The notes: generated from the letters alone by a model not told the origin. DNA of 64,000 nt from Streptomyces himalayensis subsp. himalayensis (GCF_013778455.1 NZ_JACEHE010000018.1:62001-126000); one strand, 5' to 3'. Positions 40,636-49,239 are shown, numbered from the stretch's first letter. Program-made: numbers and translations.

Positions 40636-41576
40636 AGGAGAGGCGACTCGGCGGGGAGACGCCCCTCAGCAACGCCCGGCCAGAACCGGGAACAGGTCCG
40701 GGACCGGGACCGGCGCCAGGATCGGGACCGGGACCTGGACCGGCGCCAGGATCGGGACCGGTCGTCGGTCTCACGAAGGGCCAGCGGTCCGGTGGCCCCC
40801 GGCCAGGACTGACGAACGCCGTCCTGGGCGGCGCCGGGCTCGCGGCCTTCCTCGCCCTGTGCGAGGCGGTGCCGCGGCTCGGCATCGTCTCCGCGGACTT
40901 CTTCCCGCCGACCAGCCGCATCGCGGACGCCTTCGTCGCCGAGCTGGGCGACGAGGCGTTCTGGACGGCGCTCGGGGACACGCTCACCGGCTGGGCGCTG
41001 GGGCTCGCGATCGCGGTGACCGCCGGAATCCTGGCGGGAGTCGTCGTCTCGGTCGTCCCGTACCTCCGCCAGGCCACCGCCTCCACGATCGAGTTCCTGC
41101 GCCCGATCCCCTCGGTCGCCCTCATCCCGCTCGCGGTCCTCCTCTTCGGCACGGAACTCCGCTCGGTCCTCCTCCTGGTGGTGTACGCGTCCTTCTGGCA
41201 GATCCTGATCCAGACGCTGTACGGCGTCCAGGACGTCGACCCGGTCGCCGAGGAGACGGCCCGCAGTTACGGCCTCGGCACCTGGGCACGGGTCCGTCAC
41301 GTGCTGTGGCCCACCGCCCTGCCGTATGTCATGACGGGCGTCCGCCTCGCCGCCTCGGTCGCCCTCATCCTGGCCGTCACTGCCGAACTCGTCATCGGCG
41401 CCCCGGGGTTGGGTTCACGCATCGCCGTCGCCCAGACCTCGGGTGCCGTGCCGGAGATGTACGCCCTGGTGGTGGTCACGGGCCTGCTCGGGCTACTGAT
41501 CAACGTGGGCGCGCGCACGGTGGAGCGCCGGGCGCTCACCTGGCACCAGTCGGTACGCGGGGAGGTGGCGGTGTGA
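40632..41576 (+). CDS. NitT/TauT-type ABC transporter permease 1
   Basis: 314-residue BPD_transp_1 permease with about six transmembrane helices. The EAA-like loop is EETARSYGLGTWARVRHVLWPTALP. The N-terminal ~50 residues are an odd Gly/Pro/Ala/Ser-rich extension with two copies of a 10-residue repeat, encoded by a 30-bp duplication. The GTG start overlaps the binding-protein stop. If that extension is not translated, no better start is seen before the first helix. The gene ends in a GTGA overlap with the second permease. Confidence 0.85.
   Translation: MKERRLGGETPLSNARPEPGTGPGPGPAPGSGPGPGPAPGSGPVVGLTKGQRSGGPRPGLTNAVLGGAGLAAFLALCEAVPRLGIVSADFFPPTSRIADAFVAELGDEAFWTALGDTLTGWALGLAIAVTAGILAGVVVSVVPYLRQATASTIEFLRPIPSVALIPLAVLLFGTELRSVLLLVVYASFWQILIQTLYGVQDVDPVAEETARSYGLGTWARVRHVLWPTALPYVMTGVRLAASVALILAVTAELVIGAPGLGSRIAVAQTSGAVPEMYALVVVTGLLGLLINVGARTVERRALTWHQSVRGEVAV
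40701..40760 (+). repeat. 30-bp tandem repeat in the permease 1 N-terminus
   Basis: GGACC(G/T)GGACCGGCGCCAGG followed by ATCGGGACCG occurs at 40701-40730 and 40731-40760, with one mismatch. It encodes the Gly/Pro/Ala/Ser repeat ahead of the first transmembrane helix and keeps the frame. Confidence 0.85.
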
Positions 41577-42484
41577 AACACCTGGGGCTCCGCCTGTTCT
41601 TCGCCCTCGCGCTGCCCGCTGTGCTGGTGGTCGGCTGGTGGTTGGCGTCGGCCGATAGCACCGACGTGTACTGGCCGCCGCTGCGGACGATCCTCACCGC
41701 GTTCCCCGACGTCTGGACGGGCGAACGGCTACGTGACGACGTACTCCCCAGCGTGCTGCGTCTGTCGGCCGGCTATGCGTCGGCTGCCGTGGCCGGCATC
41801 GCATTCGGCACGGTCATCGGCTCGTACCGCCGGGTGCGGGCCGCCTGTGAGCCGGTGCTGGAGTTCCTTCGGGCGGTGCCGCCGCCCGTCCTGGTCCCGG
41901 TGATCATGCTGTTCGCGGGCATCGGCGACACCATGAAGATCGCCGTGATCGCGAGCGGCTGCGTATGGCCGATCCTGCTCAACACCGTCGAGGGCGTCCG
42001 GGCGGTGGACTCCGTGATGTCCGAGACGGCCCGCTCGTACGGCATCACGGGCGTCGCGCGGCTGCGCCATGTGGTGCTGCGCTCGGCGAGCCCCCAGATC
42101 TTCGCGGGTCTGCGCCAGGCTCTGTCGATCGGCATCATCCTGATGGTCATCAGCGAGATGTTCGCCGCGAGCAACGGCCTGGGCTTCACCATCGTGCAGT
42201 TCCAGCGCAGCTTCGCCATCCCCGACATGTGGACGGGGATCCTGCTGCTCGGGCTGCTCGGCGTACTGCTGTCCCTCCTGTTCCAGCTGGTCGAGCGGCG
42301 GGCGCTCGGCTGGTACCGCGGTCTGCGCGCGGCTTCCCTTTCAAGGCTCGGTTCGCCTCCGGGGCGCAGAAGTCGGTTTCGAGTGACCGACCGTGCTCAG
42401 CCCTCCTCCGTCGGGCCTCCGCGCGCTCGGCCTCTCGAAACCGACGCGCCCCTTCGGCTCACTCGCCGCCGGCGGTCGCAGTGA
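41573..42484 (+). CDS. NitT/TauT-type ABC transporter permease 2 with a repeat-encoded tail
   Basis: 303-residue BPD_transp_1 permease. The helices end near LLLGLLGVLLSLLFQLVERRALGWY, and the EAA loop is SETARSYGITGVARLRHVVL. A basic hydrophilic tail of about 50 residues then continues (LSRLGSPPGRRSRFRV...). It is encoded by a palindromic element and is absent from the usual end of such permeases. The GTG start overlaps the permease 1 stop. The tail ends just as a possible GTG start for the ATPase begins. Two different permeases here imply a heterodimeric importer. Confidence 0.82.
   Translation: MKHLGLRLFFALALPAVLVVGWWLASADSTDVYWPPLRTILTAFPDVWTGERLRDDVLPSVLRLSAGYASAAVAGIAFGTVIGSYRRVRAACEPVLEFLRAVPPPVLVPVIMLFAGIGDTMKIAVIASGCVWPILLNTVEGVRAVDSVMSETARSYGITGVARLRHVVLRSASPQIFAGLRQALSIGIILMVISEMFAASNGLGFTIVQFQRSFAIPDMWTGILLLGLLGVLLSLLFQLVERRALGWYRGLRAASLSRLGSPPGRRSRFRVTDRAQPSSVGPPRARPLETDAPLRLTRRRRSQ
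42361..42452. repeat. Palindromic repeat-like element at the permease 2 / ATPase junction
   Basis: GGGGCGC (42361-42367) and GTCGGTTTCGAG (42372-42383) pair with CTCGAAACCGAC (42434-42445) and GCGCCCC (42446-42452). This gives 19 paired bases per arm with a 4-nt bulge and a ~50-nt loop. It lies past the conserved end of permease 2 and encodes its extra tail. It has the form of a small mobile palindromic element, but I cannot name a family. Confidence 0.65.
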
Positions 42485-42552
42485 CCGTTTCGGATGTCTC
42501 TGAGAAGTCCCCTGCGAAGTCCGTTACGAAGTACCTTGCGAAAGGACGCTCC

Positions 42553-43356
42553 ATGCAGTCCCTGCTCGCCGTGTCCGGCCTGCAGAAGGTCTACGAAGGG
42601 TCCGGGCGCCGGGTGGAGGCGGTCCGTGATCTGACCTTCAGCGTCGAGCCGGGCGAACTCGTCTGCCTCGTCGGCCCGTCCGGATGCGGCAAGACCACGC
42701 TGCTGAAGTGCGTGGCCGGACTGCTCGCGCCCACCGGCGGCGAGGTCCTGCTCGAGGGCCGCCGCGTGAGCGGGCCACCGCCCGGAATGGCCGTGGTGTT
42801 CCAGGAGTACGGCCGCAGCCTCTTCCCCTGGATGCGGGTGCGGGACAACGTCGAGCTGCCGCTGAAGCAGAAGAGTTCGCTCAGCAGGGCGCGGCGCCGC
42901 GAACTCGTGGCCGAGGCCCTGGAGTCCGTCGGTCTCGCGGACGCCGCCGGCGCCTACCCGTGGCAGCTCTCGGGCGGTATGCAGCAGCGCGTCGCCATCG
43001 CTCGCGCCCTCGCGTACGAGCCCGGCGTGCTGCTGATGGACGAGCCGTTCGCCGCTGTGGACGCCCAGACCCGCGCGGACCTGGAGGACCTGGTGCGGCG
43101 GCTGTGGCGGGAGCGGGGCATGACGATCCTGTTCGTAACCCACGACATCGACGAGGCCGTCTACCTCGGAGAGCGGGTGCTGGTCCTGTCGGCGTCCCCG
43201 ACCGTCGTACAGGAGCAGCTGAAGATCGATCTGCCCGCGGAACGGGACCAGTTGCACACGCGGGTCGCGCCGCGCTTCGCGGAGCTCCGTACGCATGTGT
43301 ACGAGCAGATTCAGGCGGCGAAGCGCGGTTCCCAGGTTTCAGATCCTGCTGGCTGA
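42553..43356 (+). CDS. NitT/TauT-type ABC transporter ATPase
   Basis: 267-residue ATPase of the SsuB/TauB type. Walker A is GPSGCGKTT (41-49), Q-loop FQEYGRSLFPW, signature LSGGMQQR, Walker B VLLMDEPF and switch His in VTHDID. The ATG at 42553 with AAAGGA upstream is preferred; an in-frame GTG at 42481 overlapping the permease 2 stop would add 24 residues. It energises the importer together with both permeases. The 3' end overlaps the convergent polyamine-type permease by 18 bp. Confidence 0.87.
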   Translation: MQSLLAVSGLQKVYEGSGRRVEAVRDLTFSVEPGELVCLVGPSGCGKTTLLKCVAGLLAPTGGEVLLEGRRVSGPPPGMAVVFQEYGRSLFPWMRVRDNVELPLKQKSSLSRARRRELVAEALESVGLADAAGAYPWQLSGGMQQRVAIARALAYEPGVLLMDEPFAAVDAQTRADLEDLVRRLWRERGMTILFVTHDIDEAVYLGERVLVLSASPTVVQEQLKIDLPAERDQLHTRVAPRFAELRTHVYEQIQAAKRGSQVSDPAG

Positions 43357-44154
43357 CGCCGTGTCCGATGACAGCCGCTGCGCGACGTAGATCGGGATGA
43401 CGGACAGCAGGACAAGAAGCGCGGCGACGACATTGACGACCGGGGCCTGCTGAGGGCGGGTCATGTTGTTGAAGATCCAGATGGGGAGCGTCTGGACACC
43501 GGGTCCCGCGGTGAAGGTGGTCACCACGATCTCGTCGAAGGACAGCGCGAACGCCAGCAGTCCGCCGGCCAGCAGCGCCGACCGCATCAGCGGGAACGTG
43601 ACGTCGACGAAGGCGCGGAAGGAGTGCGCGCCGAGGTCCATGGCGGCTTCCTCATAGCTGCCCGGAAGGCGCCGCAGCCGGGCCGCGACGTTGTTGAAGA
43701 CCACGACGACGCAGAACGTGGCGTGTCCGACGACGACCGTGAACAGGCCGAGGCCTACTCCGAGCGGCTCCAGGACCGTGTTGAAGGCGGAGTTGAGAGC
43801 GATTCCGGTGACGATGCCGGGCAGCGCGATGGGCAGGACGACCGCGAAGGAGATCGCCTCGCGGCCGAAGAAGGCGTGCCGCTGCACGGCGAAGGCGATG
43901 AGTGTGCCGAGCACCAGTGCGATGGCCGTGGCGGCGAGCCCGGCCTCGACGGAGGTCCACAGGGCGGCCCGCGCACCGTCGTTGCGCCACGCGACGGACC
44001 ACCAGTCGAGGGTGAGGCCCGGTGGCGGCCAGCTGGAACTTCGGTCGGGGTTCAGAGAGTTGACGAGTACGAGGAGCAGCGGAAGGTAGATGACCGCGAG
44101 ACCGAGCGCGGCGGCGGTGCGCAGCGCGATGCGTGCGGGGCGGGACAGGTGCAT
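43339..44154 (-). CDS. Polyamine-type ABC transporter permease (PotC-like)
   Basis: 271-residue inner-membrane permease, spermidine/putrescine class II, about six helices. The EAA loop region is YEEAAMDLGAHSFRAFVDVTFP. GAGGAGGAG precedes the ATG at 44154. It is the last gene of a four-gene minus-strand operon (ATPase, binding protein, PotB-like, PotC-like). The substrate class is polyamine-like or another small cation or amine; it is not proven. Its 3' end overlaps the neighbouring ABC ATPase by 18 bp on opposite strands. Confidence 0.87.
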   Translation of the reverse strand: MHLSRPARIALRTAAALGLAVIYLPLLLVLVNSLNPDRSSSWPPPGLTLDWWSVAWRNDGARAALWTSVEAGLAATAIALVLGTLIAFAVQRHAFFGREAISFAVVLPIALPGIVTGIALNSAFNTVLEPLGVGLGLFTVVVGHATFCVVVVFNNVAARLRRLPGSYEEAAMDLGAHSFRAFVDVTFPLMRSALLAGGLLAFALSFDEIVVTTFTAGPGVQTLPIWIFNNMTRPQQAPVVNVVAALLVLLSVIPIYVAQRLSSDTASASRI

Positions 44155-44210
44155 GGCGTGGGCTCCTCCTCGAGGACCGCTGGTCAAGAGCTTCAGAGGC
44201 ATTCAGGGCG

Positions 44211-45095
44211 TCAGAGGCTTCTCAACGCCCCGGTGCGGCGCACCGCGAGCAGATAAAGCACGATGACGACGACCGGGACGGTGCCGACCGCCGCCGCCAG
44301 CGGGAGGTTCAGCGTCACGTTGGAGTACACGAGGTTGCCGATCAGCTGGGTCTTGCCGCCGACGATCTGCACCGTGATGTAGTCACCGAGGCTGAGCGAG
44401 AAGGTGAAGACCGATCCGGCGGCGACCGACGGGAGGACCAGGGGCAGTACGACGGAGCGGAAGGTGCGCCCGGTGCCGGCACCGAGATCGGCGGAGGCGT
44501 CGAGAAGTCCGTCGGGAAGCTGCTCGAGCCCCGCGTGGATCGGCAGGATCATGTACGGCAGCCAGAGGTAGGTCAGCACGAGGACGGTGGCGGTCAGGCC
44601 GTAGCCGGGCCCGCTGAGCCCGAACGGCCTCAGGGCCCAGTCGAGCGGTCCGCCCTCGGAGAGAATGAGCCGCCAGGCGTACACCTTCACCAGATAGCTC
44701 GCCCACAGAGGCGTGAGGATCGCGACAACCAGGAGCGGCCGCCATCTCGGCCTCGCGACGCGCGCCGTGTAGAAGGCGATCGGGAAGGCGATCACGGCAC
44801 ACAGGGCGGTGACGGCGAGCGCGACGCCGACGCTGCGCAGCGCCACCTGCCGGTAGAGGGATTCGGTGAGCAGCGCCTCGAAGTTGTCGGTGGACCACAC
44901 CTTCACGACCTCCGACGTGAAGGAGTCCGTGGTCCAGAAGGCCGACAGGAACAGCGCGGCCAGCGAGCCCAGATAAGCGAGGACGAGCCACAGCAGCGGC
45001 GCGGAGAGGAGCAGGGACAGCCGCAGCCGGGGTCGGCGGTGCAGGGTCCCGGCGAGCCGCCGGAGGGGTCCGGCGGCTGCGACGGCATCGGTCAT
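44211..45095 (-). CDS. Polyamine-type ABC transporter permease (PotB-like)
   Basis: 294-residue permease with about six transmembrane helices and EAA loop LLDASADLGAGTGRTFRSVVLPLVLP. It pairs with the PotC-like protein to form the membrane channel. LILSEGGPLDWAL and GDYITVQIVGGK are typical PotB-like segments. It sits between the binding protein and PotC-like genes. The gap to the binding-protein gene carries 28-bp repeats. Confidence 0.88.
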   Translation of the reverse strand: MTDAVAAAGPLRRLAGTLHRRPRLRLSLLLSAPLLWLVLAYLGSLAALFLSAFWTTDSFTSEVVKVWSTDNFEALLTESLYRQVALRSVGVALAVTALCAVIAFPIAFYTARVARPRWRPLLVVAILTPLWASYLVKVYAWRLILSEGGPLDWALRPFGLSGPGYGLTATVLVLTYLWLPYMILPIHAGLEQLPDGLLDASADLGAGTGRTFRSVVLPLVLPSVAAGSVFTFSLSLGDYITVQIVGGKTQLIGNLVYSNVTLNLPLAAAVGTVPVVVIVLYLLAVRRTGALRSL

Positions 45096-45098
45096 GTG

Positions 45099-45171
45099 TC
45101 AGCCCTTGATCTCGTCACCAGCCGGTTCAGCCTTGTGTCTCGTCACCGGCCGGTTCAGCCCTTGATCTCGT
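45099..45171 (-). repeat. 28-bp tandem repeats derived from the binding-protein gene end
   Basis: Two diverged 28-bp units (45099-45126 and 45127-45154) precede an 18-bp match (45155-45171) that is the actual 3' end of the binding-protein gene. The common core is TCAGCCCTTGATCTCGT, encoding the last residues and stop on the minus strand. The gene end appears to have been duplicated twice downstream of itself. Confidence 0.8.
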
Positions 45172-46357
45172 TCCAGGCCTGCACCCACTTCGCGTACGGC
45201 ACGCACTTGACGTCCGTGCGGCCGTCGATGCACTGCTCGATGGGCGTGGTCCAGTAGTGGACGTTCTTCCAGTACGCCTCGTCGGTGGCGTGGAAGGTGG
45301 CGCAGTGGTTCTTGTCGGCCGTCTCGTCGCAGGACTTCGCGTTGGACGGCGCCTCGCCGAAGTACTCGGCGACCTGCGCGTTCACCTCGGGCGAGATGAT
45401 CCAGTCGAACCACTTGTAGGCGCAGTCGGGGTGCTTGGCCTTGGCGGCGATCATCCAGGTGTCGGACCAGCCGGTGGCTCCCTCCTTGGGCAGGACCGCC
45501 TCGACCTTGGCGCCCTCGTCCTGGGCGAGGTTGGCGATCACCTGCCAGGTGGTGCCGACCACGGAGTCACCGCTCTTGAACGCGGAGATCTCCTTGAGGT
45601 AGTCGCTCCAGTACTCACCGATGTTTGCGTTCTGCTGCTTCAGCAGCTCGACGGCGGCGTCGAACTGCTTCTGGTCGAGGGCGTACGGGTTCTTGATGCC
45701 GAGGTCCGGCTGGGTGGCCATCAGATACAGCGCGGCATCGGCGAGGTAGATCGGCGAGTCGTAGGCGGTGACCTTGCCCTTGTGCGCGGACGCCTTGTCG
45801 AAGACGGCGGACCAGGAGTCGGGGGCGGGCTTGACCTGCTCGGTGTTGTACATGAGGAGGTTGGCGCCGCGGCCGTGCGGGATGCCGTACGGGACGCCGT
45901 CCACCGAGTTCCAGTCCTGGTTCTTCAGGCCCTTGAAGACGTCGGCGTAGTTGGGGACGAGCTTGGTGTTGACGGGCGCCGCGTCGCCGGAGGCGATGAG
46001 GCGCAGCGAGGCGTCGCCGGAGGCGGATACCGCGTCGTAGTCGCCGGTCTTCATGAGGCTGACCATCTCGTCCGATGTGGCGGCCGTCTTGGTGTTGACC
46101 TGGCAGCCCGTCTGCTTCTCGAAGTCGCTCACCCAGTCGACCTTCGGGTCGTTGGAGCCGTCCTCGACATAGCCCGCCCAGGCGATCAGATTGACCTCGC
46201 CCTCGGTCTTGCCGAGCTTCGACTGCGCCTTGAGATCCGGCGGGTTGAGCCCCGAGGAGGAGGACGAAGAATCGTCCGAGTCCGTGGAGCCGCAGGCGGT
46301 GACGAGCAGCAGCGCGCCGATGGCGGCGGCTGCCTTGAGGGATCGGTTCAGGCGCAC
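45155..46357 (-). CDS. Polyamine-type ABC transporter substrate-binding lipoprotein (PotD-like)
   Basis: 400-residue lipoprotein with signal LKAAAAIGALLLVTAC, then a Ser/Asp-rich spacer (DDSSSSSSG). The spermidine/putrescine-binding fold includes VNLIAWAGYVEDGSNDPKVD, YDAVSASGDASLRLI and DGVPYGIPHGRGANLLMYN. It captures the ligand outside the cell. The GTG start at 46357 has GGGAG upstream. Extra cysteines (TGCQ, DCAY, SCDE, HCAT, QCID, KCVP) suggest disulfides in the mature protein. Repeats of its own 3' end follow the gene. Confidence 0.88.
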   Translation of the reverse strand: MRLNRSLKAAAAIGALLLVTACGSTDSDDSSSSSSGLNPPDLKAQSKLGKTEGEVNLIAWAGYVEDGSNDPKVDWVSDFEKQTGCQVNTKTAATSDEMVSLMKTGDYDAVSASGDASLRLIASGDAAPVNTKLVPNYADVFKGLKNQDWNSVDGVPYGIPHGRGANLLMYNTEQVKPAPDSWSAVFDKASAHKGKVTAYDSPIYLADAALYLMATQPDLGIKNPYALDQKQFDAAVELLKQQNANIGEYWSDYLKEISAFKSGDSVVGTTWQVIANLAQDEGAKVEAVLPKEGATGWSDTWMIAAKAKHPDCAYKWFDWIISPEVNAQVAEYFGEAPSNAKSCDETADKNHCATFHATDEAYWKNVHYWTTPIEQCIDGRTDVKCVPYAKWVQAWNEIKG

Positions 46358-46439
46358 GAAGTACTCCCTGTCGATGGGGGGATGGAGCGGGACGGTACGT
46401 GCGAGCGGTGCGGTTGCCGTGCTTCCTGGAACCTGGCGG

Positions 46440-47477
46440 CTACCGCGGTGCGGGAACCCGGAAGGTGTGGCGGTCGTGCCACAGCAGCCTGACCCGGGCG
46501 CCGCGATAGGCAGCGACGTCCTCGGAGGAGGTCTCCAGGTTCTGCTGGAGGGCGGTGAGGCGCCCTCCGGCGTCGAGGTCCACCAGGAACCGGGTGGCGT
46601 CGCCGAGGTAGACGACCTCGGCGACGGTTCCGGTCGCGGTGGAGTGCTCCGGCTCGTCCGCCGTGGCGGACTCCTTGAGCACACGGATCTTCTCGGGCCT
46701 GATGCTGTACGTGCCGGGGCTTCCGACGACCTGTTCGGCGGCCTGGCCCTCGAGCAGGTTGGAGGTGCCGACGAAGCCGGCGACGAACCGGGTCGCGGGC
46801 CGCTCGTAGATCTCGGCGGGGGTGCCGGTCTGTTCGATACGACCTTGCTGGAACACTGCGAGGCGGTCGCTCATCGTCAGGGCCTCCTCCTGGTCGTGCG
46901 TGACGAACACGAACGTGATGCCGACCTCCCGCTGGATCGCCTTGAGCTCGATCTGCATCTGCTCGCGGAGCTTGAGGTCGAGCGCGCCGAGCGGTTCGTC
47001 GAGGAGCAGCACCCTGGGGCGGCCGACCAGGGCGCGAGCGAGCGCCACGCGCTGACGCTGGCCGCCGGAGAGCTGCGAGGGCCGGCGCGCGCCGAAACCG
47101 TCGAGGCGGACGCGTGCCAGGGCCTCGCGGACCCGGTCCCGACGCTCGGCCTTCGGCACCTTGCGGACCTTGAGGGCGTAGGCGACGTTCTGCTCGACCG
47201 TCATGTGCGGGAACAGCGCGTAGTCCTGGAACACGGTGTGCACATCGCGTTCGAAGGGGGCGAGACGGGTGACGTCGCGGCCTGCGAGTGCGACGGTTCC
47301 CGAGGTCGGCGCCTCGAATCCGGCGATCATCCGCAGCACGGTGGTCTTGCCCGAGCCCGAGGGGCCCAGCATCGAGAAGAACTCGCCGTCGGCTATCTCC
47401 AGGTCGACCCCGGACACTGCCTCGGTCCGGCCGTACGTCTTGCTCAGTCCCTGCAGCCGGATCGCCATTCCCTGCAT
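46440..47477 (-). CDS. Polyamine-type ABC transporter ATPase (PotA-like)
   Basis: 345-residue ATPase. Walker A GPSGSGKTT (38-46), Q-loop FQDYALFPH, signature LSGGQRQR, Walker B LLLDEPLGALD and His in FVTHDQEEA are all present. A C-terminal TOBE domain follows (SIRPEKIRVL ... VVYLGDATRFLVDL). The start at 47477 is preferred over the 47549 extension, which would run into the divergent promoter. First gene of the operon, divergent from the GntR regulator. Confidence 0.88.
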   Translation of the reverse strand: MQGMAIRLQGLSKTYGRTEAVSGVDLEIADGEFFSMLGPSGSGKTTVLRMIAGFEAPTSGTVALAGRDVTRLAPFERDVHTVFQDYALFPHMTVEQNVAYALKVRKVPKAERRDRVREALARVRLDGFGARRPSQLSGGQRQRVALARALVGRPRVLLLDEPLGALDLKLREQMQIELKAIQREVGITFVFVTHDQEEALTMSDRLAVFQQGRIEQTGTPAEIYERPATRFVAGFVGTSNLLEGQAAEQVVGSPGTYSIRPEKIRVLKESATADEPEHSTATGTVAEVVYLGDATRFLVDLDAGGRLTALQQNLETSSEDVAAYRGARVRLLWHDRHTFRVPAPR

Positions 47478-47531
47478 GGGCGGGAACCTTTCTGATGCGG
47501 TCGTGCGTTGAACGAGCGCCGCGCTAAAACA

Positions 47532-47543
47532 TATGAAGCCATA
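47532..47543. promoter_or_regulatory. Short palindrome in the potA/GntR divergent region
   Basis: TATG-AAGC-CATA lies in an AT-rich stretch of the 134-bp gap between the divergent ATPase and GntR genes. GntR/FadR-family proteins bind short palindromes of this sort, so it is a candidate operator. Evidence is positional only. Confidence 0.3.
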
Positions 47544-47611
47544 GTTCAAATCTCAAGGCCCCCTTGCGGCAAAGGATGGGTCAACACACAAGCTCTACAG
47601 GGTGGTTGTGC

Positions 47612-48451
47612 GTGAACCCCGTGCGACGAGACGAGAAGGGTGCAGGCGGCGCCCGTAGAGCCGTCTTCACCCCGGTCGACACCCGGGCCCGGGTCGACGC
47701 GGTCGTGCGCCGACTCGGCGACGCCATCGAGCTCGGCCTGCTCTCCGACGGTGAGCAGCTGCCTGGCGAGAGTGAGCTCGCGGCGCAGCTCGGCGTCTCC
47801 ACGGTGACGCTGCGCGAGGCGCTCATGGCCCTGCGGCAGCGAGGGCTGGTCACCACCCGACGCGGACGCGGCGGCGGCAGCTTCGTGACGCTGCCCGAAG
47901 GCCCTGCCGAAGACCGGCTGTTCGCGCGGCTGACCGACTGGTCCACCGAGGAGCTGCGGGACCTGGGCGATCACTGGGCCGCGGTCTCGGGGGCGGCCGC
48001 CTGGCTCGCGGCTCAGCGCACAGACATTGGCGACTTGCGCCAACTCATCAGGAGCGTGGACGAGTTGGCGCAGGCCGACGACCCCACCGCACGCAGCCGG
48101 GTCTACGGGCGCTTCCATGTGGAGCTGGCGGCGGCCGCCCAGTCTCCGCGGCTTACAAGGGAGGAGGTCGCGCTCCAGACGGAGGTCGGGGCGCTGCTGT
48201 GTCTCGTCCTTACGGACACCTCCTACCTCAAGGAGGTGACGGACCGTCACCGTGCCGTAATCTCGGCGGTGCAGGATGAGGCGGAAGACCGGGCCAGATC
48301 GCTGGCCGAGCGCTGCGTGCAGGCGTCGATGACGCGGTTGATCGAACTCCGGCTGGGCGCCACGAGCGCGGCGCACGGTCCCGGACCCGAGGAGGGCACC
48401 CATGGGCGGCAGGAGTACCGGTCTCGTCGGCGCAGCGGACACCCCGCCTGA
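47612..48451 (+). CDS. GntR/FadR-family transcriptional regulator
   Basis: 279-residue regulator with N-terminal winged HTH (PGESELAAQLGVSTVTLREALMAL, residues 51-76) and wing RRGRGGGSFV. A C-terminal helical FCD-type ligand domain follows, containing the metal-site pattern GRFHVELAAAA and DRHRAVISAV. The GTG at 47612 follows GGGTGG at about 8 nt; an upstream ATG (47576) or TTG (47564) is possible. It is divergent from the polyamine-type operon and likely regulates it. The last 50 bp overlap the next gene in another frame. Confidence 0.82.
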   Translation: MNPVRRDEKGAGGARRAVFTPVDTRARVDAVVRRLGDAIELGLLSDGEQLPGESELAAQLGVSTVTLREALMALRQRGLVTTRRGRGGGSFVTLPEGPAEDRLFARLTDWSTEELRDLGDHWAAVSGAAAWLAAQRTDIGDLRQLIRSVDELAQADDPTARSRVYGRFHVELAAAAQSPRLTREEVALQTEVGALLCLVLTDTSYLKEVTDRHRAVISAVQDEAEDRARSLAERCVQASMTRLIELRLGATSAAHGPGPEEGTHGRQEYRSRRRSGHPA

Positions 48452-49199
48452 AGCGACGGCGGTGGTGACGGGCGAGGCCGTCGCTGCGCGTGTTCGGGAC
48501 ACGCTCGAGGACGTCTTCGACACGGTGGCGGAGACACGCGTGGACATCGTGGCGCTGCTCGAAGGGGTGTCCGTCGGTGAGCACGGCCCGGTCACAGCCG
48601 ACCTGGCCGCTCTCCGCCCGGGGCTGCACGCCCGGCTCGCGGCCCGCGCGCTCGTCTCGGGGGTTGGCTTCGTCACCGCCCCGGGCCTGCTGACCGACGT
48701 ACCGGCCTGGCTGGAGTGGTGGCAGGCCGGCACCGACGGAACGGTGCGCCCGCTGCTGCTCGATCTCGATCCGGAGCACTCCGCGTACTCGGACTACACC
48801 CACTGGGACTGGTTCACCCTGCCCCGCGACACCGGACAGCGCGCGGTCGCCGGGCCCTACGTCGACTACCTCTGCTCCGACGAGTACTCCCTCACCCTGT
48901 CCGCACCCGTGACCGTGGGCGGCCGGTTCGCCGGCGTGGCCGCCGCGGACGTGTACCTGCGGCACTTCGAGGCGGCCGTGATGCCGCTCCTGAAGCGACT
49001 GCCGGGCTCCGCCCACCTGGTAAACGCCCGCGGCCGGGTGGCGGCGTCGACCGATCCGCACCACCTGGTCGGCTCGCTCACCAAGGGCCCCGACTTCGCG
49101 GCTCTGGTGGCCGGCCCGTCAGAGCCCGGCCGGTTCGGCGGGCTGCGGGTGTACCGGTGCGACGGGGTGCCGTTGGTCTTGCTGGTCTCCGACGACTGA
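48402..49199 (+). CDS. Cytoplasmic Cache/PDC-like sensor protein
   Basis: 265-residue soluble protein without a signal peptide or membrane helix. The central part resembles a PDC/dCache sensory fold: WDWFTLPRDTGQRAVAGPYV, SLTLSAPVTVGGRFAGVAAA and LVNARGRVAASTDPHHLVGS. Cache domains normally face outward on membrane receptors, so a free cytoplasmic one is unusual. It starts inside the GntR gene (50-bp overlap, GGAGGG upstream), so the two are translationally linked. It may bind the transported amine or an amino acid and modulate the GntR regulator. Function is inferred, not known. Confidence 0.65.
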   Translation: MGGRSTGLVGAADTPPEATAVVTGEAVAARVRDTLEDVFDTVAETRVDIVALLEGVSVGEHGPVTADLAALRPGLHARLAARALVSGVGFVTAPGLLTDVPAWLEWWQAGTDGTVRPLLLDLDPEHSAYSDYTHWDWFTLPRDTGQRAVAGPYVDYLCSDEYSLTLSAPVTVGGRFAGVAAADVYLRHFEAAVMPLLKRLPGSAHLVNARGRVAASTDPHHLVGSLTKGPDFAALVAGPSEPGRFGGLRVYRCDGVPLVLLVSDD

Positions 49200-49239
49200 A
49201 TGCCGTATGACGGTGTCCCGCCAGGACGACCCTCTCCTG

